Shown here piece by piece: positions 54,901 to 63,710 of a DNA stretch of 64,000 nucleotides; the stretch's first letter is position 1, and the number at the start of each line of letters is the position of its first letter. The stretch spans positions 2,480,001 through 2,544,000 of the forward strand of contig NC_014376.1 of assembly GCF_000144625.1 (NCBI RefSeq), written 5' to 3'. A program made the translations under genes and the position numbers. The notes under the pieces are model-generated. The model was not told the origin of the DNA, did not search any database, and saw only the letters and a program-made list of their open reading frames with translations. The DNA comes from [Clostridium] saccharolyticum WM1. Lineage in GTDB: Bacteria; Bacillota; Clostridia; Lachnospirales; Lachnospiraceae.

Positions 54901-55570
54901 TTACATAGCCCCATTCGCTGCGCTTTATGACCACCCACTCCGTTACAACGTCTTCCAATTCTCCAAATCTCCGCTCGCCGGTTTCTGCCCATAGCTGGAC
55001 CGGCTTTTTCACCTTTAAAGCGGTCAGAAACTCTTCCAGTTCCTTTTTTCTGTCAGGTCTTCCTTTTAATCCATCGTAAATAGCTCTTACATGCAGATCC
55101 TGCATAAAAGGAGCATTGACAAAATCCCGGTACTCGAACAACCGAAGAGCCGTGTCCATATCTTTTTTTGCGATATCTGCAAAATCCACTGCTGTCTTTA
55201 AATCACTCAGTGCTTTCCCTGACGTACTCAGTTCCACACAAAAAGAATAAGGGACTTCTCTCTCGCCGCCATTGGTAACCAGATAAAAAGAGCCCTTAAT
55301 CATATCTCCATCTTCCAAGAAACTGCTGTTAATCTCATAGACCAGATGGTTGTATGTCCCGCCAAATGCTCCGCTTATGAGTTTGACGCGGAAGTTTGAC
55401 GAATACGCAAGTCCTTTTATATGTAGATTATTCTCACTGGTGACGACAAGCTCCCGCCTGGTGGCTCCGCCCGAGCGCACCACATCATCAATTTCCCCTG
55501 GTGTCACCTTAATCTTTGGAATCTCTGAATCAATGATACCTTTAGCCAGCCTGTTGATCCGTTCTCTCAT
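51998..55570 (-). CDS. DUF5717 family giant protein
   Basis: A 1190-residue protein with no signal peptide or membrane segment. The first ~300 residues look beta-rich, as tandem immunoglobulin-like modules (LHIKGLAYSSNFRVKLISGAFGG; WGYVNLEVTTDCDFIELPRKTL), and the rest is an alpha-solenoid of many helical pairs (GQGNPSKAALLLDECRDEILKERQ and onward). The C-terminus returns to beta-type sequence (VELKVRILPDEEEFHSEDISRMYQGVF). I recall this as DUF5717, usually beside DUF5716. It would suit a scaffold that holds partner proteins. AGGTGG lies before the ATG. First gene of a three-gene operon. Confidence 0.72.
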   Translation of the reverse strand: MRERINRLAKGIIDSEIPKIKVTPGEIDDVVRSGGATRRELVVTSENNLHIKGLAYSSNFRVKLISGAFGGTYNHLVYEINSSFLEDGDMIKGSFYLVTNGGEREVPYSFCVELSTSGKALSDLKTAVDFADIAKKDMDTALRLFEYRDFVNAPFMQDLHVRAIYDGLKGRPDRKKELEEFLTALKVKKPVQLWAETGERRFGELEDVVTEWVVIKRSEWGYVNLEVTTDCDFIELPRKTLGEQDFEEEECMVPFLVHPERMHQGENFGRILITGIEDQFVIPVLAVNNPGGGISAEDAFAKEAFGRFLRLRLEEEYGRKDLNILYDEMGRALDEIELMKGESSLLKLFRAEIFLGQGNPSKAALLLDECRDEILKERQEKKEIYCYYQFLRLNVQPDEYQKESLIRLMKKYLEEDRRLFWLFLLLMKLDNRMFENLPALFSMAKKQFQMGVRSPFFYVWGCRILNRAPESIRTIGPMELQILTHCAGKGLVEKNLAVAVSKLTLAAKHFNRLQYRMLVQLYEEYPIKEVLEAICALLIKGECRMAEAFAWYEKGVKAGISLTRLYEYYLYALPGNYCYLLPKEVLLYFSYGGNELDLHSRAVLYKNVLVYLEPGDPLYQAYERTIEKFATEQLFESRIDKQLAGIYERMILKDVIDLPMAMVLPSILRSYRVECSNKKMKYVIVCYEEMTEEDAFLLNDGVAYVPLFSEHSILLFQDGFGNRYAGIPYKKEQVMDRPELEDRCFEVYPEHFMLRLRACERILAEGASDRIEVKILESTLEDKKLRPLYQKNLLSRVIEFYQKQADAREEEGEGAGYLLKLDKKVLLKQERISVLNTLIRNNYMEEAFLMIREFGSEGISAERLHELCSKMILKNLFDEDPLLLQLAYDVFREGKSDGVILDYLCEHFNGLTDQMYHVLKKGVAEHVETYDLEERLTAQMMFSGCSSKLDKVFGLYRSRKETSDMIVKAYFTIKCTEYFMEDKEPEEKVFDYLEGTVRSASLKGRLPTIYLLAVTKYYSRLSSLDEEQQKLCRNTVSFLLEEGFVFPYFKTLSKYVPMPEDIMDKAMIQYCGGRDSKVELKVRILPDEEEFHSEDISRMYQGVFVKQKILFEGEIMEYQVRELIDEAWVVKKEGSVSCDTGISFKASDSRFACLNDMSLSLSLKDENGLKKRMQEYLMKNAAAEELFPLK

Positions 55571-55649
55571 AGTACCACCTGTATCTTTAACTTCCTTATC
55601 TTATTCGCTTGTTTGAATTCAATTACTCTATATTCTAACATATTTTCTA

Positions 55650-55678
55650 TTGATTTAAAACCCTAAAATTGGTATGAT
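55650..55678 (+). promoter_or_regulatory. Malic enzyme promoter
   Basis: TTGATT (55650-55655) and TATGAT (55673-55678) are 17 bp apart, about 35 bases before the malic enzyme start. The region is shared with the divergent DUF5717 operon. Confidence 0.68.
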
Positions 55679-55712
55679 AAAATAAAAACTGTGAAAAAAA
55701 GGACAAACAATT

Positions 55713-56867
55713 ATGACGACCAACGAAAAAGCTTTATTACTGCATGAAGAATGGAAGGGGAAGCTGGAAATTATTTCCAAAGCAAAGGTAAAAAGCAGGG
55801 AAGATCTGGCTCTAGCCTATACTCCTGGCGTGGCGGAACCCTGCAAGGTCATTGCTAAAAATCCAGAGGCTGCCTATCAATATACGGTGAAATCCAATAC
55901 CATTGCCGTGGTTTCCGATGGTAGTGCTGTTCTAGGACTGGGCAACATCGGCCCGCTTGCTGCCATGCCGGTCATGGAAGGAAAAGCGGTCCTGTTTAAA
56001 GAATTCGGGGGGATCAATGCCATCCCTATTTGTCTGGACACCCAGGATACGGAAGAGATCATTAAGACCGTGGTAAATATTGCTCCCGCCTTTGGCGGGA
56101 TCAATTTGGAAGATATCTCCGCTCCCCGTTGTTTTGAAATTGAGGAACGGTTAAAAGAACTGCTTGACATCCCCGTATTCCATGACGACCAGCACGGAAC
56201 CGCCATCGTAGTTCTTGCCGGAATCATAAACGCCTTAAAGGTGACCGGAAAGACAAAGGAGGAATGTACTGTGGTGGTAAACGGTGCAGGATCTGCAGGA
56301 ATCGCCATTACAAAGCTTCTTCTTACCTATGGTTTTACCCACATCACCATGTGCGACCGGGCAGGGATTCTGGCTAAGGGCATGGAGGGGTTGAACTGGA
56401 TGCAGGAAAAAATGATGGATGTGACCAACCTGGAAGGAAAACAAGGTTCTCTGGCAGACGCCATGAAGGGTACCGATGTCTTCGTGGGAGTATCAGCCCC
56501 GGGAATCGTTACAGAAGAAATGGTCGCTTCCATGAATCCTGATGCAATTTTGTTTGCCATGGCTAACCCGGTTCCGGAAATTTTGCCTGACCTTGCAAAA
56601 GCAGCCGGCGCAAAGGTGGTGGGAACCGGAAGGTCTGATTTCCCCAACCAGGTCAATAATGTAGTCGTATTTCCCGGCATCTTTAAAGGGGCTTTGGAAG
56701 GGCGGGCTTCCGCCATCACGGAAGAAATGAAGCTTGCTGCCGCTGCTGCCATCGCCGGTCTTGTAGCGCCTTCTGATCTGAACGAAAACAACATCCTGCC
56801 GGAAGCTTTTGACCCACGGGTTGCGGCTGCCGTAAGCCAGGCAGTGAAAGACCATATCCGGCAGTAG
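55713..56867 (+). CDS. NAD-dependent malic enzyme
   Basis: Oxidative decarboxylation of malate to pyruvate, 384 residues, the short bacterial form. LAYTPGVAEPCK holds the catalytic Tyr, VLFKEFGGINAIPICLDTQD the active-site Lys, VFHDDQHGTA the metal Asp residues, and VVNGAGSAGIAITKLL the Rossmann loop. The acidic residue after the second strand (MCDRAG) fits NAD rather than NADP. It is a single gene from its own promoter, with the DUF4364 gene 80 bases downstream. Confidence 0.94.
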   Translation: MTTNEKALLLHEEWKGKLEIISKAKVKSREDLALAYTPGVAEPCKVIAKNPEAAYQYTVKSNTIAVVSDGSAVLGLGNIGPLAAMPVMEGKAVLFKEFGGINAIPICLDTQDTEEIIKTVVNIAPAFGGINLEDISAPRCFEIEERLKELLDIPVFHDDQHGTAIVVLAGIINALKVTGKTKEECTVVVNGAGSAGIAITKLLLTYGFTHITMCDRAGILAKGMEGLNWMQEKMMDVTNLEGKQGSLADAMKGTDVFVGVSAPGIVTEEMVASMNPDAILFAMANPVPEILPDLAKAAGAKVVGTGRSDFPNQVNNVVVFPGIFKGALEGRASAITEEMKLAAAAAIAGLVAPSDLNENNILPEAFDPRVAAAVSQAVKDHIRQ

Positions 56868-56946
56868 AAACACAAAGGATCCGGTTGAAAGCTGCTTTCA
56901 CCATCCCTGAATTTACGGCGCGGCAAGCGCATCACTGGAGGTAACT

Positions 56947-57471
56947 ATGCTGTCAGAACCCATGACCCTGTACAAACTAATGATCTTATACATGCTGAAA
57001 CAGGTTAATTTCCCCCTGACAAGCGCACAACTGTCAAACTTTTTTCTGGAGCATGAATATACCACATATTTCACGCTCAATCAGGCATTGAATGAACTGC
57101 TGGAGGCAAGACTTCTTCATGTGGAAACCAACCACAACAGCAGCCGGTACGAGATTACCAGGGAAGGGGAAGAAACCCTTTCCTTTTTCGGCAACAAAAT
57201 TTCCCCGGCAATCATCAATGATATGGATGAATATTTAAAGGAAAACAAGTTCCGGCTCCGCAATGAGGTTGGGGTAACTGCTGATTTCTATAAATCCACC
57301 AGTCATGACTACATTGTCCACTGTCAGGTCCGGGAGGGAAAAAACTGTCTGATCAATCTGGAGCTGTCTGTTCCGGATAAAGATCAGGCAGAAATTATGT
57401 GTGACCACTGGAAATCAAAAAGCCAGGAAATTTATGCATTTGCCATGAAAGCGCTGATGAGCGGCTCTTAA
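56947..57471 (+). CDS. DUF4364 family winged-helix protein
   Basis: A 174-residue protein. The first 75 residues form a winged helix (LYKLMILYMLKQVNFPLTSAQLSNFFLEHEYTTYFTLNQALNELLEARLL), then a mixed alpha/beta domain follows. This is DUF4364, common in Clostridia and presumed to be a regulator. GGAGGTAACT precedes the start. Its target is unknown. It is followed by a small membrane protein. Confidence 0.82.
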   Translation: MLSEPMTLYKLMILYMLKQVNFPLTSAQLSNFFLEHEYTTYFTLNQALNELLEARLLHVETNHNSSRYEITREGEETLSFFGNKISPAIINDMDEYLKENKFRLRNEVGVTADFYKSTSHDYIVHCQVREGKNCLINLELSVPDKDQAEIMCDHWKSKSQEIYAFAMKALMSGS

Positions 57472-57507
57472 TATTTTATCCGAAAGTAAACAGAAGGGGG
57501 ATTCATC

Positions 57508-57825
57508 TTGAATAAAACTCAGTCAAAAAATCCATTGTTTCCTAAGATAAGCCAACAGTATTATTTTTATCGGAAGGAGTATAAGAAAAAAAAATTCTAT
57601 TTGAAAGCAAAACTGATTTTAACCATCATCCTTCCAATTTTAATAATTGTGCTTTCTATCAAAGCGGCGGAAACTTATATCCGCATTAAGGTAAGGAAAA
57701 TTTTTTCCAAACCGGTCTGTGACAGTGCAACAAAAAAAACAGGAGCGGCTGCTCCGATCCATGCAGAGCCGGTCCATAAGGAAGTGGTTCAGCCCCAACG
57801 GGTTTCCGGGGATTCGAATTCATAA
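57508..57825 (+). CDS. Small single-pass membrane protein
   Basis: A 105-residue protein I do not recognise. The N-terminal 35 residues are very rich in Lys and Tyr (YYFYRKEYKKKKFYLK), then one membrane helix (ILTIILPILIIVLSIKAA), then a polar Ala/Pro/His tail. The start codon is TTG at 57508, preceded by AGAAGGGGGATTCATC, a strong ribosome-binding site. A basic cytoplasmic end suggests N-in topology. It lies 36 bases after the DUF4364 gene and before a terminator. Confidence 0.65.
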   Translation: MNKTQSKNPLFPKISQQYYFYRKEYKKKKFYLKAKLILTIILPILIIVLSIKAAETYIRIKVRKIFSKPVCDSATKKTGAAAPIHAEPVHKEVVQPQRVSGDSNS

Positions 57826-57850
57826 CGATAAAAGGAGCAATATTTTGCAA

Positions 57851-57888
57851 AAAAAGCTGATCCAATGAATCTACTGGATCAGCTTTTT
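57851..57888. terminator. Bidirectional terminator
   Basis: AAAAAGCTGATCCA (57851-57864) and TGGATCAGCTTTTT (57875-57888) are a perfect 14-bp inverted repeat around a 10-base loop, between convergent operons. Confidence 0.93.
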
Positions 57889-57889
57889 C

Positions 57890-58633
57890 TTATCCCTGCA
57901 TAAATCTGTTTAAAAATTCCTTTGTTGAATTTTTCTTTGGATTACCGAAGATATCGGCCGGTGCACCTTCTTCTTCGATGACGCCGCCTGCCATATAGAC
58001 CACACGGCTGGACACATCCCTGGCAAATGCCATTTCATGAGTTACTATGATCATCGTAAGCCCTTCTTTGGCCAAAGTCCTCATAACTGCCAAAACTTCT
58101 CCTACCATCTGCGGATCCAGTGCAGAAGTAGGCTCATCAAACAGCAGGATCTCCGGTTCCATTGCAAGGGCTCTGGCAATAGCCACCCTCTGCTTCTGAC
58201 CGCCGGAAAGCTGTCTTGGCTTTGCATTGATGTAAGGAGCCATACCTACTTTCTCCAAATACATCATAGCTTTCTTTCTTGCCTCTTCCTTATCCTTTTT
58301 AAGCACTTTCACCTGGCCTACCAGACAATTCTCCAAGACAGTCATGTTATTAAACAGATTAAAGCTTTGGAACACCATGCCCACCTTGGTGCGGTAAGAT
58401 GGAACATTCATTTTCCGGTCCGTTATGTCCACATCGTGGTACAGGATCTCGCCGGTGGTGGGGGTTTCCAACAGATTGATGCAGCGCAGCAGCGTTGACT
58501 TTCCGGAACCGGAAGCTCCGATGATACAGGTCACATCTCCGGCATCCACCGAAAAATCAATATCCCGCAGCACTACATTGGTCCCAAAGGTTTTGCTTAA
58601 ATGATGGATCTCTAAAACTTTTTTGCCTTCCAT
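57890..58633 (-). CDS. Polar amino-acid ABC transporter ATP-binding protein
   Basis: A 247-residue GlnQ/HisP-type ATPase. Walker [10 protein letters not shown], signature LSGGQKQR, Walker [15 protein letters not shown], and the H-loop VTHEMAFAR. Its start directly abuts the stop of the permease gene, with AAGGAGG inside that gene's end. Forms a transporter with the permease and binding protein upstream. The exact amino acid is not determined. Confidence 0.94.
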   Translation of the reverse strand: MEGKKVLEIHHLSKTFGTNVVLRDIDFSVDAGDVTCIIGASGSGKSTLLRCINLLETPTTGEILYHDVDITDRKMNVPSYRTKVGMVFQSFNLFNNMTVLENCLVGQVKVLKKDKEEARKKAMMYLEKVGMAPYINAKPRQLSGGQKQRVAIARALAMEPEILLFDEPTSALDPQMVGEVLAVMRTLAKEGLTMIIVTHEMAFARDVSSRVVYMAGGVIEEEGAPADIFGNPKKNSTKEFLNRFMQG

Positions 58634-59434
58634 TTATTTATCCTCCTTCTCTTTGGGATCCGGAAACTTTACCATACCGCTGGTGTAAGCCAGGGTATCA
58701 GTGGTAGCCAGATCGTAGCTGTCCGGACCGTCCATCTTCTTTTCCCAGTGACGCAGGATCCTGGAACAGGTAAAAGTCAGGATAAAATAAATGATCATGG
58801 TAATTCCGAATGCTTCAAAATACGTATAATAAGCACCTGCAACGCCTTTGGTTGCATAGAACAGCTCCACTACCCCAATGACGGAAAGGACACAGGTATC
58901 CTTAATGTTGATAATCAGGTTATTGCCGATCTGAGGCATGATATTGCGCAGAGCCTGAGGCATGATGACATTAACCATAGTCTGAAAATGTGTCATGCCG
59001 ATGGCCTTGGCACCCTCTGTCTGGCCCGGATCAATGGAAAGGATTCCTCCTCTTACAGTCTCAGCCATATAGGCTCCTGTATTAATGGATACAATAAAAT
59101 AGGCAGCAAAAACGATAGACATGTTGATGCCAAACAGCACGGAAGAGCCGTAGAAAATAAACATGGCCTGAACCATCATAGGAGTTCCGCGGAATACCTC
59201 TACGTAAATATTTAGAATAAACTTTACTAATTTTAACAAATACCTTTTTACCGGATTATCACTTTTTTGAACCGGAATGGTCTGAATAATACCTACGGCA
59301 AAACCTATGATACATCCGATTAATGTGCCGACAATGGCAATTGCCATTGTCTTTCCAGCCCCTTTTAGAAAGGACGGGCCATAATTCTGCAGTATAAACA
59401 CTATTCTTCCAAAAAAATCTGACGGCAAAGACAT
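58634..59434 (-). CDS. Polar amino-acid ABC transporter permease
   Basis: A 266-residue permease of the HEQRO family. The N-terminal helix is preceded by FLKGAGKTMAIAIVGTLIG; the coupling loop is IDPGQTEGAKAIGMTHFQTMVNVIMPQALRNIMP. About five helices. The C-terminal tail is long and charged for this family (from about residue 225). AAGGAGAAGGTAGTAT precedes the start. Confidence 0.93.
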   Translation of the reverse strand: MSLPSDFFGRIVFILQNYGPSFLKGAGKTMAIAIVGTLIGCIIGFAVGIIQTIPVQKSDNPVKRYLLKLVKFILNIYVEVFRGTPMMVQAMFIFYGSSVLFGINMSIVFAAYFIVSINTGAYMAETVRGGILSIDPGQTEGAKAIGMTHFQTMVNVIMPQALRNIMPQIGNNLIINIKDTCVLSVIGVVELFYATKGVAGAYYTYFEAFGITMIIYFILTFTCSRILRHWEKKMDGPDSYDLATTDTLAYTSGMVKFPDPKEKEDK

Positions 59435-59610
59435 ATACTACCTTCTCCTTTTCGTAACTTCATCGAAACAGAACAAGCGGCACGAAATAAGAACGCTCTT
59501 GTTCCGTGCCTGCAAATCCTGATTCTATTCTTTATTCCTGCAAGCAATCAGCCGGCCTCAGGAATACAGCATTCCTCCTGCCTGCAGATGCGGCCAAGTA
59601 TCGGCCTGGC
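59435..59610 (-). other. Hairpin-rich intercistronic region
   Basis: The 176 bases between the binding-protein and permease genes contain no ORF but several inverted repeats: GAACAAG/CTTGTTC (59471-59504), the interlocked GGCACG/CGTGCC (59479-59510), AGGAAT/ATTCCT (59560-59576) and GGCC repeats near 59592-59610. Such structures after a binding-protein gene often protect its mRNA, allowing more binding protein than permease. Confidence 0.5.
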
Positions 59611-60492
59611 CTATTTAGATAATGGCTGTACGGAAATTGCCTCTTCCATCATCTTATTAAAGTCATCCTTGCTCATTTTGGCAAGCACTCCGTTAACGGC
59701 ATCCTTTAATTCTGTATTTCCTTTCTTCAGAGAAATGCCGATGTTCACATCTTCATCGGAAACCTTAAACTCTCCTTCTGTTCCGGTGAAATCAAGAAGC
59801 TTGAAATCAGGATACGCAACCAGCGCTGCCTGTCCGGTAGGCTTGTCCGTCACAACCAGATCGCTTCTGCCGGAGCTTAACGCTACCAGCATTGCCGGTG
59901 CAGACTCCTGAGCAGGCTGGATGTCTGCATTGGGAATCTGCGGCAGGCAGTTGTTATACCAGATGGTGTTTAACTGGGAAGTACAGGCTGCACCGGAAAG
60001 ATCAGCAACACTCTTTGCATTCTCATACTTGCCTCCTGCTTTTACCAGGGTCACAATGGTTGCATAATAGTAAGGATCTGTAAAATCAACGGACTGCATA
60101 CGTTCTGCAGTAACGGACTGTCCGGCAATCACACAGTCAACCTTTCCGGACTGAACCGCAGGAACAAGGGAATCCCAGTCCAGCTTTACGATTTCCAGTT
60201 CATAGCCCAGCTCCTCTGCAACCTTCTTTGCCATCATGACATCATAGCCATAAGCGAAATCAGAGCTTCCGGAAATAGGAACGGCTCCATTGGCATCTGT
60301 AGGCTGGGTCCAGTTGTACGGCGCATAGCTGCATTCCATGGCAACCTTCAACACCTTTTTATCTCCTGTCTCCTTACCGGCTGCCGCAGACGTGCCTGTG
60401 TTACTATTTCCGCCTCCGCAGGCAGTCAGAAAGGACGCTGCCAAAGCGGCTGCCATAAAAGCGGATGCAATTTTTCTCATTGTCTTTTTCAT
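59611..60492 (-). CDS. Amino-acid ABC transporter substrate-binding lipoprotein
   Basis: A 293-residue family 3 binding protein. Lipobox LTACGGG (Cys at about 25) after a standard signal peptide. The ligand domain starts VLKVAMECSYAPYNWTQ, with ELEIVKLDWDSLVPAVQSGKVDCVIAGQSVTAERMQSVDFTDPYY, very typical of GlnH/ArtJ-type proteins, and ends DFNKMMEEAISVQPLSK. GGAAGAGGAG precedes the start. It has its own strong promoter. Confidence 0.93.
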   Translation of the reverse strand: MKKTMRKIASAFMAAALAASFLTACGGGNSNTGTSAAAGKETGDKKVLKVAMECSYAPYNWTQPTDANGAVPISGSSDFAYGYDVMMAKKVAEELGYELEIVKLDWDSLVPAVQSGKVDCVIAGQSVTAERMQSVDFTDPYYYATIVTLVKAGGKYENAKSVADLSGAACTSQLNTIWYNNCLPQIPNADIQPAQESAPAMLVALSSGRSDLVVTDKPTGQAALVAYPDFKLLDFTGTEGEFKVSDEDVNIGISLKKGNTELKDAVNGVLAKMSKDDFNKMMEEAISVQPLSK

Positions 60493-60514
60493 AACTGTTT
60501 TCTCCTCTTCCTAT

Positions 60515-60573
60515 TATAATGAACGCTATGTAATAAATAGGTTCATTATAAAAAGATTTTTACTCCTTGTCAA
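60515..60573 (-). promoter_or_regulatory. Consensus promoter and operator of the amino-acid transporter operon
   Basis: On the minus strand TTGACA (60568-60573) and TATAAT (60545-60550) are 17 bp apart, a perfect sigma-A promoter. The -35 lies inside the last codons of engB. A perfect inverted repeat, TATAATGAAC (60515-60524) and GTTCATTATA (60541-60550), covers the -10 and the start region with a 16-base gap, which looks like an operator. Confidence 0.8.
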
Positions 60574-61159
60574 GACTATTTACGGTTTCTGATATCATCT
60601 CCCATATCTCTTCCCTTCCCTGCTTCGTCTCAGCGGAAAAGGGTATGACCATCACATCACTTCCCAGGCCAAGGCCCTGGCGAAGAATTTTTACCGATTT
60701 TTGTACCTGGCTTCTCTTGATCTTATCCAGCTTGGTGGCGATGATTACCGGCTGGTAACCATTATAAACGATCCAGTCATACATGGTCTTATCATTTTCA
60801 GAGGGCTCGTGGCGGATATCAATCAGCAAAAATACGCACCGAAGCATTGGTGATTTATGGAGATAATTTTCTATCATTTTTCCCCATTTGGCCTTTACTT
60901 CCTGAGAAACCTTTGCATAGCCGTAACCTGGCAGATCCACATAATATAACGCATCATTGATATTATAAAAATTAATGGTCTGAGTCTTCCCCGGCTGGGA
61001 CGAGGTCCTGGCAAAAGATTTGCGGTTCATCAGGGCATTGATGAGAGAAGATTTTCCCACATTGGACTTGCCTGCAAAGGCAAACTCCGGCTTTGTATTC
61101 TCCGGAAGCTTGCTGGTGATGCCGCATACAGTCTCCAGCTCTACAGTTTTAATGATCAT
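60560..61159 (-). CDS. engB: Ribosome biogenesis GTPase YsxC/EngB
   Basis: An essential GTPase for 50S subunit assembly, 199 residues. G1 FAGKSNVGKSS, G2 with switch SFARTSSQPGKTQTINFY, G3 VDLPGYGYAKV, G4 ATKLDK and G5 IPFSAETKQG. The start is ATG 61159 (MIIKTVELE) after AAGAGGAAATTAT; the frame runs upstream through a repeat and is not coding there. It follows lon, as in many Firmicutes (clpX-lon-engB). Confidence 0.95.
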   Translation of the reverse strand: MIIKTVELETVCGITSKLPENTKPEFAFAGKSNVGKSSLINALMNRKSFARTSSQPGKTQTINFYNINDALYYVDLPGYGYAKVSQEVKAKWGKMIENYLHKSPMLRCVFLLIDIRHEPSENDKTMYDWIVYNGYQPVIIATKLDKIKRSQVQKSVKILRQGLGLGSDVMVIPFSAETKQGREEIWEMISETVNSLDKE

Positions 61160-61161
61160 AT

Positions 61162-61288
61162 AATTTCCTCTTTCCTGCCCATGTTTTCTGGGCATACAGG
61201 TATCCCCTAGGGGTTTCCTCTTTCCTGCCCTTGTTTTACAGGTATCCCCTAGGGGGTTTCCTCTTTCCTGCCCATGTCTTCCGGGCAG
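61162..61288. repeat. Imperfect tandem triplication of the engB upstream region
   Basis: Three units begin with TTTCCTCTTTCCTGCCC (about 61164, 61214 and 61257 on +). The first two continue into ACAGGTATCCCCTAGGGG, and the units are about 50 and 43 bases long. On the minus strand each carries GGGCAGGAAAGAGGAAA, the engB ribosome-binding region, but only the copy next to ATG 61159 is followed by a start. Confidence 0.8.
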
Positions 61289-61313
61289 GGCCCACCCTGC
61301 TTTTCAGGCATCT

Positions 61314-63632
61314 CTATTCCTGGACGAAAGCTTCTTTTATAACCTCCTGCATGTCCTTTGCATAAATAATTTCAAGGCCACCAGTGATCTCCTCTGAAAG
61401 TTCTGCAATATCCGGGCGGTTTCTCTCTGGAACGAGAACCTTTTCTACATGTGCCATACGGGCAGCAAGGATCTTTTCCTTAAGACCTCCGATAGGCAGA
61501 ACCCGGCCACGGAGCGTAATTTCCCCTGTCATGGCCACCCTGGCGTTTACCTTCCGGTTCGTAACCGCAGACAGCATAGCGGTTGCCATGGTGATTCCTG
61601 CTGACGGGCCATCTTTAGGAACTGCTCCTTCCGGGATATGAAGATGGATGTCGTGCTTTTCAAAATAATCATCTTTTATCTTAAATTCCGGGCACACTGA
61701 CCTGACATAGCTCAAAGCCGTCTGGGCGGATTCCTTCATCACATCTCCCATCTGTCCGGTCATTTGCAGTGTTCCCTTTCCCGGCATGACATTGACTTCA
61801 ATTTGAAGGGTATTGCCGCCTACGCTGGTCCATGCAAGACCTCTTACGATCCCCACCTGGTCTTCCTCATTGACATCCTCAAAAAGCACCTTTTCCTTAC
61901 CTAAATATCTCTCCAGATTACTTTCCGTAATCCTGACTGCCCTCGTTTCATCCTCAAGGAATTCTCTTGCAGCCTTTCTGAAAACAGCCCCGATCCGCCT
62001 TTCCAGGTTTCTGACTCCGGCCTCTCTGGTGTAATGGTGAATGATCTTTTTAAGTGCTTCATCCGATACGGTCACCTGCTTTTCTTTCAGCCCGTTCTTG
62101 TCCCGCTGCTTTCTTACTAGATAATTCTTTGCAATATGGAATTTTTCATTCTCCGTATAGCTATTTACTTCAATTACTTCCATACGGTCCAAAAGGGGCC
62201 CAGGTATGGTCGTTGTCGTATTGGCCGTTGCAAGAAACAAAACATTGGATAAATCGATGGGAATCTCCACGTAGTGATCCCGGAATTTTACATTTTGCTC
62301 ACTATCCAGCACTTCTAATAATGCGGAAGAGGTATCTCCTTTGTAATCCCTGCTCACCTTATCAATTTCATCAAGCAGCATCAGAGGATTGCTGACTCCG
62401 GCCTGCCGCAAAGCTTCCACAATCCTGCCGGGCATGGCGCCCACATAGGTTTTCCGGTGCCCGCGGATCTCCGCTTCATCCCGGATTCCTCCCAGGCTGA
62501 TTCTTACATATTCTTTGTTTAATGCCTTTGCCACCGACCTGGCAATAGAGGTCTTTCCTGTTCCGGGAGGCCCTACCAGACAAATAATGGGACTGGATCC
62601 TTTTTTTGTAAGGACACGGACGGCCAGATATTCCAGAATTCTCTCCTTTACTTTTTCCAGGCCGTAATGATCCTCATTCAAAATCTCTTCTGCATGGATA
62701 ATGCTGTTATTATCCCTGGAAAGCTTTTTCCAGGGAAGCTCCAGGACCGTCTCAAGGTACATACGCACCACATTGGCTTCCTGACTTCCTCCAGGCATTG
62801 CCTTAAACCGTTCTATTTCCTTCTGGATCTTATCCCTGGTCTCCTTATCAGCCTTTAAAGCCTTCAGTCTCTTGAAATACTCGTCCGCATCGGACAGAGG
62901 GTTGTCCTCTCCTAACTCCTCCCGGATTACCTTAAGCTGCTCCCTTAATATATAATCCTTCTGATTCTTGTCGATCCGCTCTTTTACGTGGGATTGTAAT
63001 TCCCGTTTTACCTTTGTTACCTCGATCTCCGTAATCATCTGCTTCATGACCAGAGCATACCGATCCTCCAGAAGAGCACTTTCAAGCACCTGCTGGCGCA
63101 CCCTGTAATCCCAGGAAAGCTGTACGGCGATCTGGTCCAAAAGCTCACCGAGATCTGCAAGAGCCATAAGATTGGGGAGCACTTCCTTCCCAATCCTGGG
63201 ATTTTCCTTGCCGTATTCCTCCAGCTTTTCCTGAATAATCTGTATCATAGCCTGTCTGGCGATATAATCCAGAGAGTCATCGGATTCTAAGGTTCTTTCC
63301 ACCTCTCCCACCAGCATAGGTTCTTCGCTGTCAAGAGCCAAAAGCTCCACCCGCTCCACACCTTCCACCATAACACGGATTACATTATTCGGCAGCTTTA
63401 CCAGCTGCTTGATCAGGGCCACTGTGCCGACCTGATATAAATCTTCAATTCCAGGGTCAGCCTCCTCAGAATTTCTCTGGGTAACCAGACACACCTTCTG
63501 ATCCCCTACCATCGCCTTCTCCACGGCTGCAATGGATTTTGTCCGGCTGATATCAAAATGCAGCATCATTTTGGGAAGAACAGTCATGCCTCGCAGGGCG
63601 ATAACTGGCATTGTGATTGTCTTATCCACCAT
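61314..63632 (-). CDS. lon: ATP-dependent protease Lon
   Basis: A 772-residue LonA protease. The N-terminal substrate domain begins [23 protein letters not shown]; a coiled coil follows (residues about 190-260); the AAA+ module has Walker [12 protein letters not shown] and Walker [10 protein letters not shown]; the protease domain has the Ser in PKDGPSAGI and Lys in [12 protein letters not shown] 63632 is the start, with CAAAGGAGAGAACACA upstream; an extension to 63689 lacks such a site. It follows clpX by about 80 bases. Confidence 0.97.
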   Translation of the reverse strand: MVDKTITMPVIALRGMTVLPKMMLHFDISRTKSIAAVEKAMVGDQKVCLVTQRNSEEADPGIEDLYQVGTVALIKQLVKLPNNVIRVMVEGVERVELLALDSEEPMLVGEVERTLESDDSLDYIARQAMIQIIQEKLEEYGKENPRIGKEVLPNLMALADLGELLDQIAVQLSWDYRVRQQVLESALLEDRYALVMKQMITEIEVTKVKRELQSHVKERIDKNQKDYILREQLKVIREELGEDNPLSDADEYFKRLKALKADKETRDKIQKEIERFKAMPGGSQEANVVRMYLETVLELPWKKLSRDNNSIIHAEEILNEDHYGLEKVKERILEYLAVRVLTKKGSSPIICLVGPPGTGKTSIARSVAKALNKEYVRISLGGIRDEAEIRGHRKTYVGAMPGRIVEALRQAGVSNPLMLLDEIDKVSRDYKGDTSSALLEVLDSEQNVKFRDHYVEIPIDLSNVLFLATANTTTTIPGPLLDRMEVIEVNSYTENEKFHIAKNYLVRKQRDKNGLKEKQVTVSDEALKKIIHHYTREAGVRNLERRIGAVFRKAAREFLEDETRAVRITESNLERYLGKEKVLFEDVNEEDQVGIVRGLAWTSVGGNTLQIEVNVMPGKGTLQMTGQMGDVMKESAQTALSYVRSVCPEFKIKDDYFEKHDIHLHIPEGAVPKDGPSAGITMATAMLSAVTNRKVNARVAMTGEITLRGRVLPIGGLKEKILAARMAHVEKVLVPERNRPDIAELSEEITGGLEIIYAKDMQEVIKEAFVQE

Positions 63633-63710
63633 TGTGTTCTCTCCTTTGCATTCAAAAAGGTGTTCCAGCAGATTTTCTCGCTGTAACACCTTCCCGACTC
63701 ATGCAGGGAC

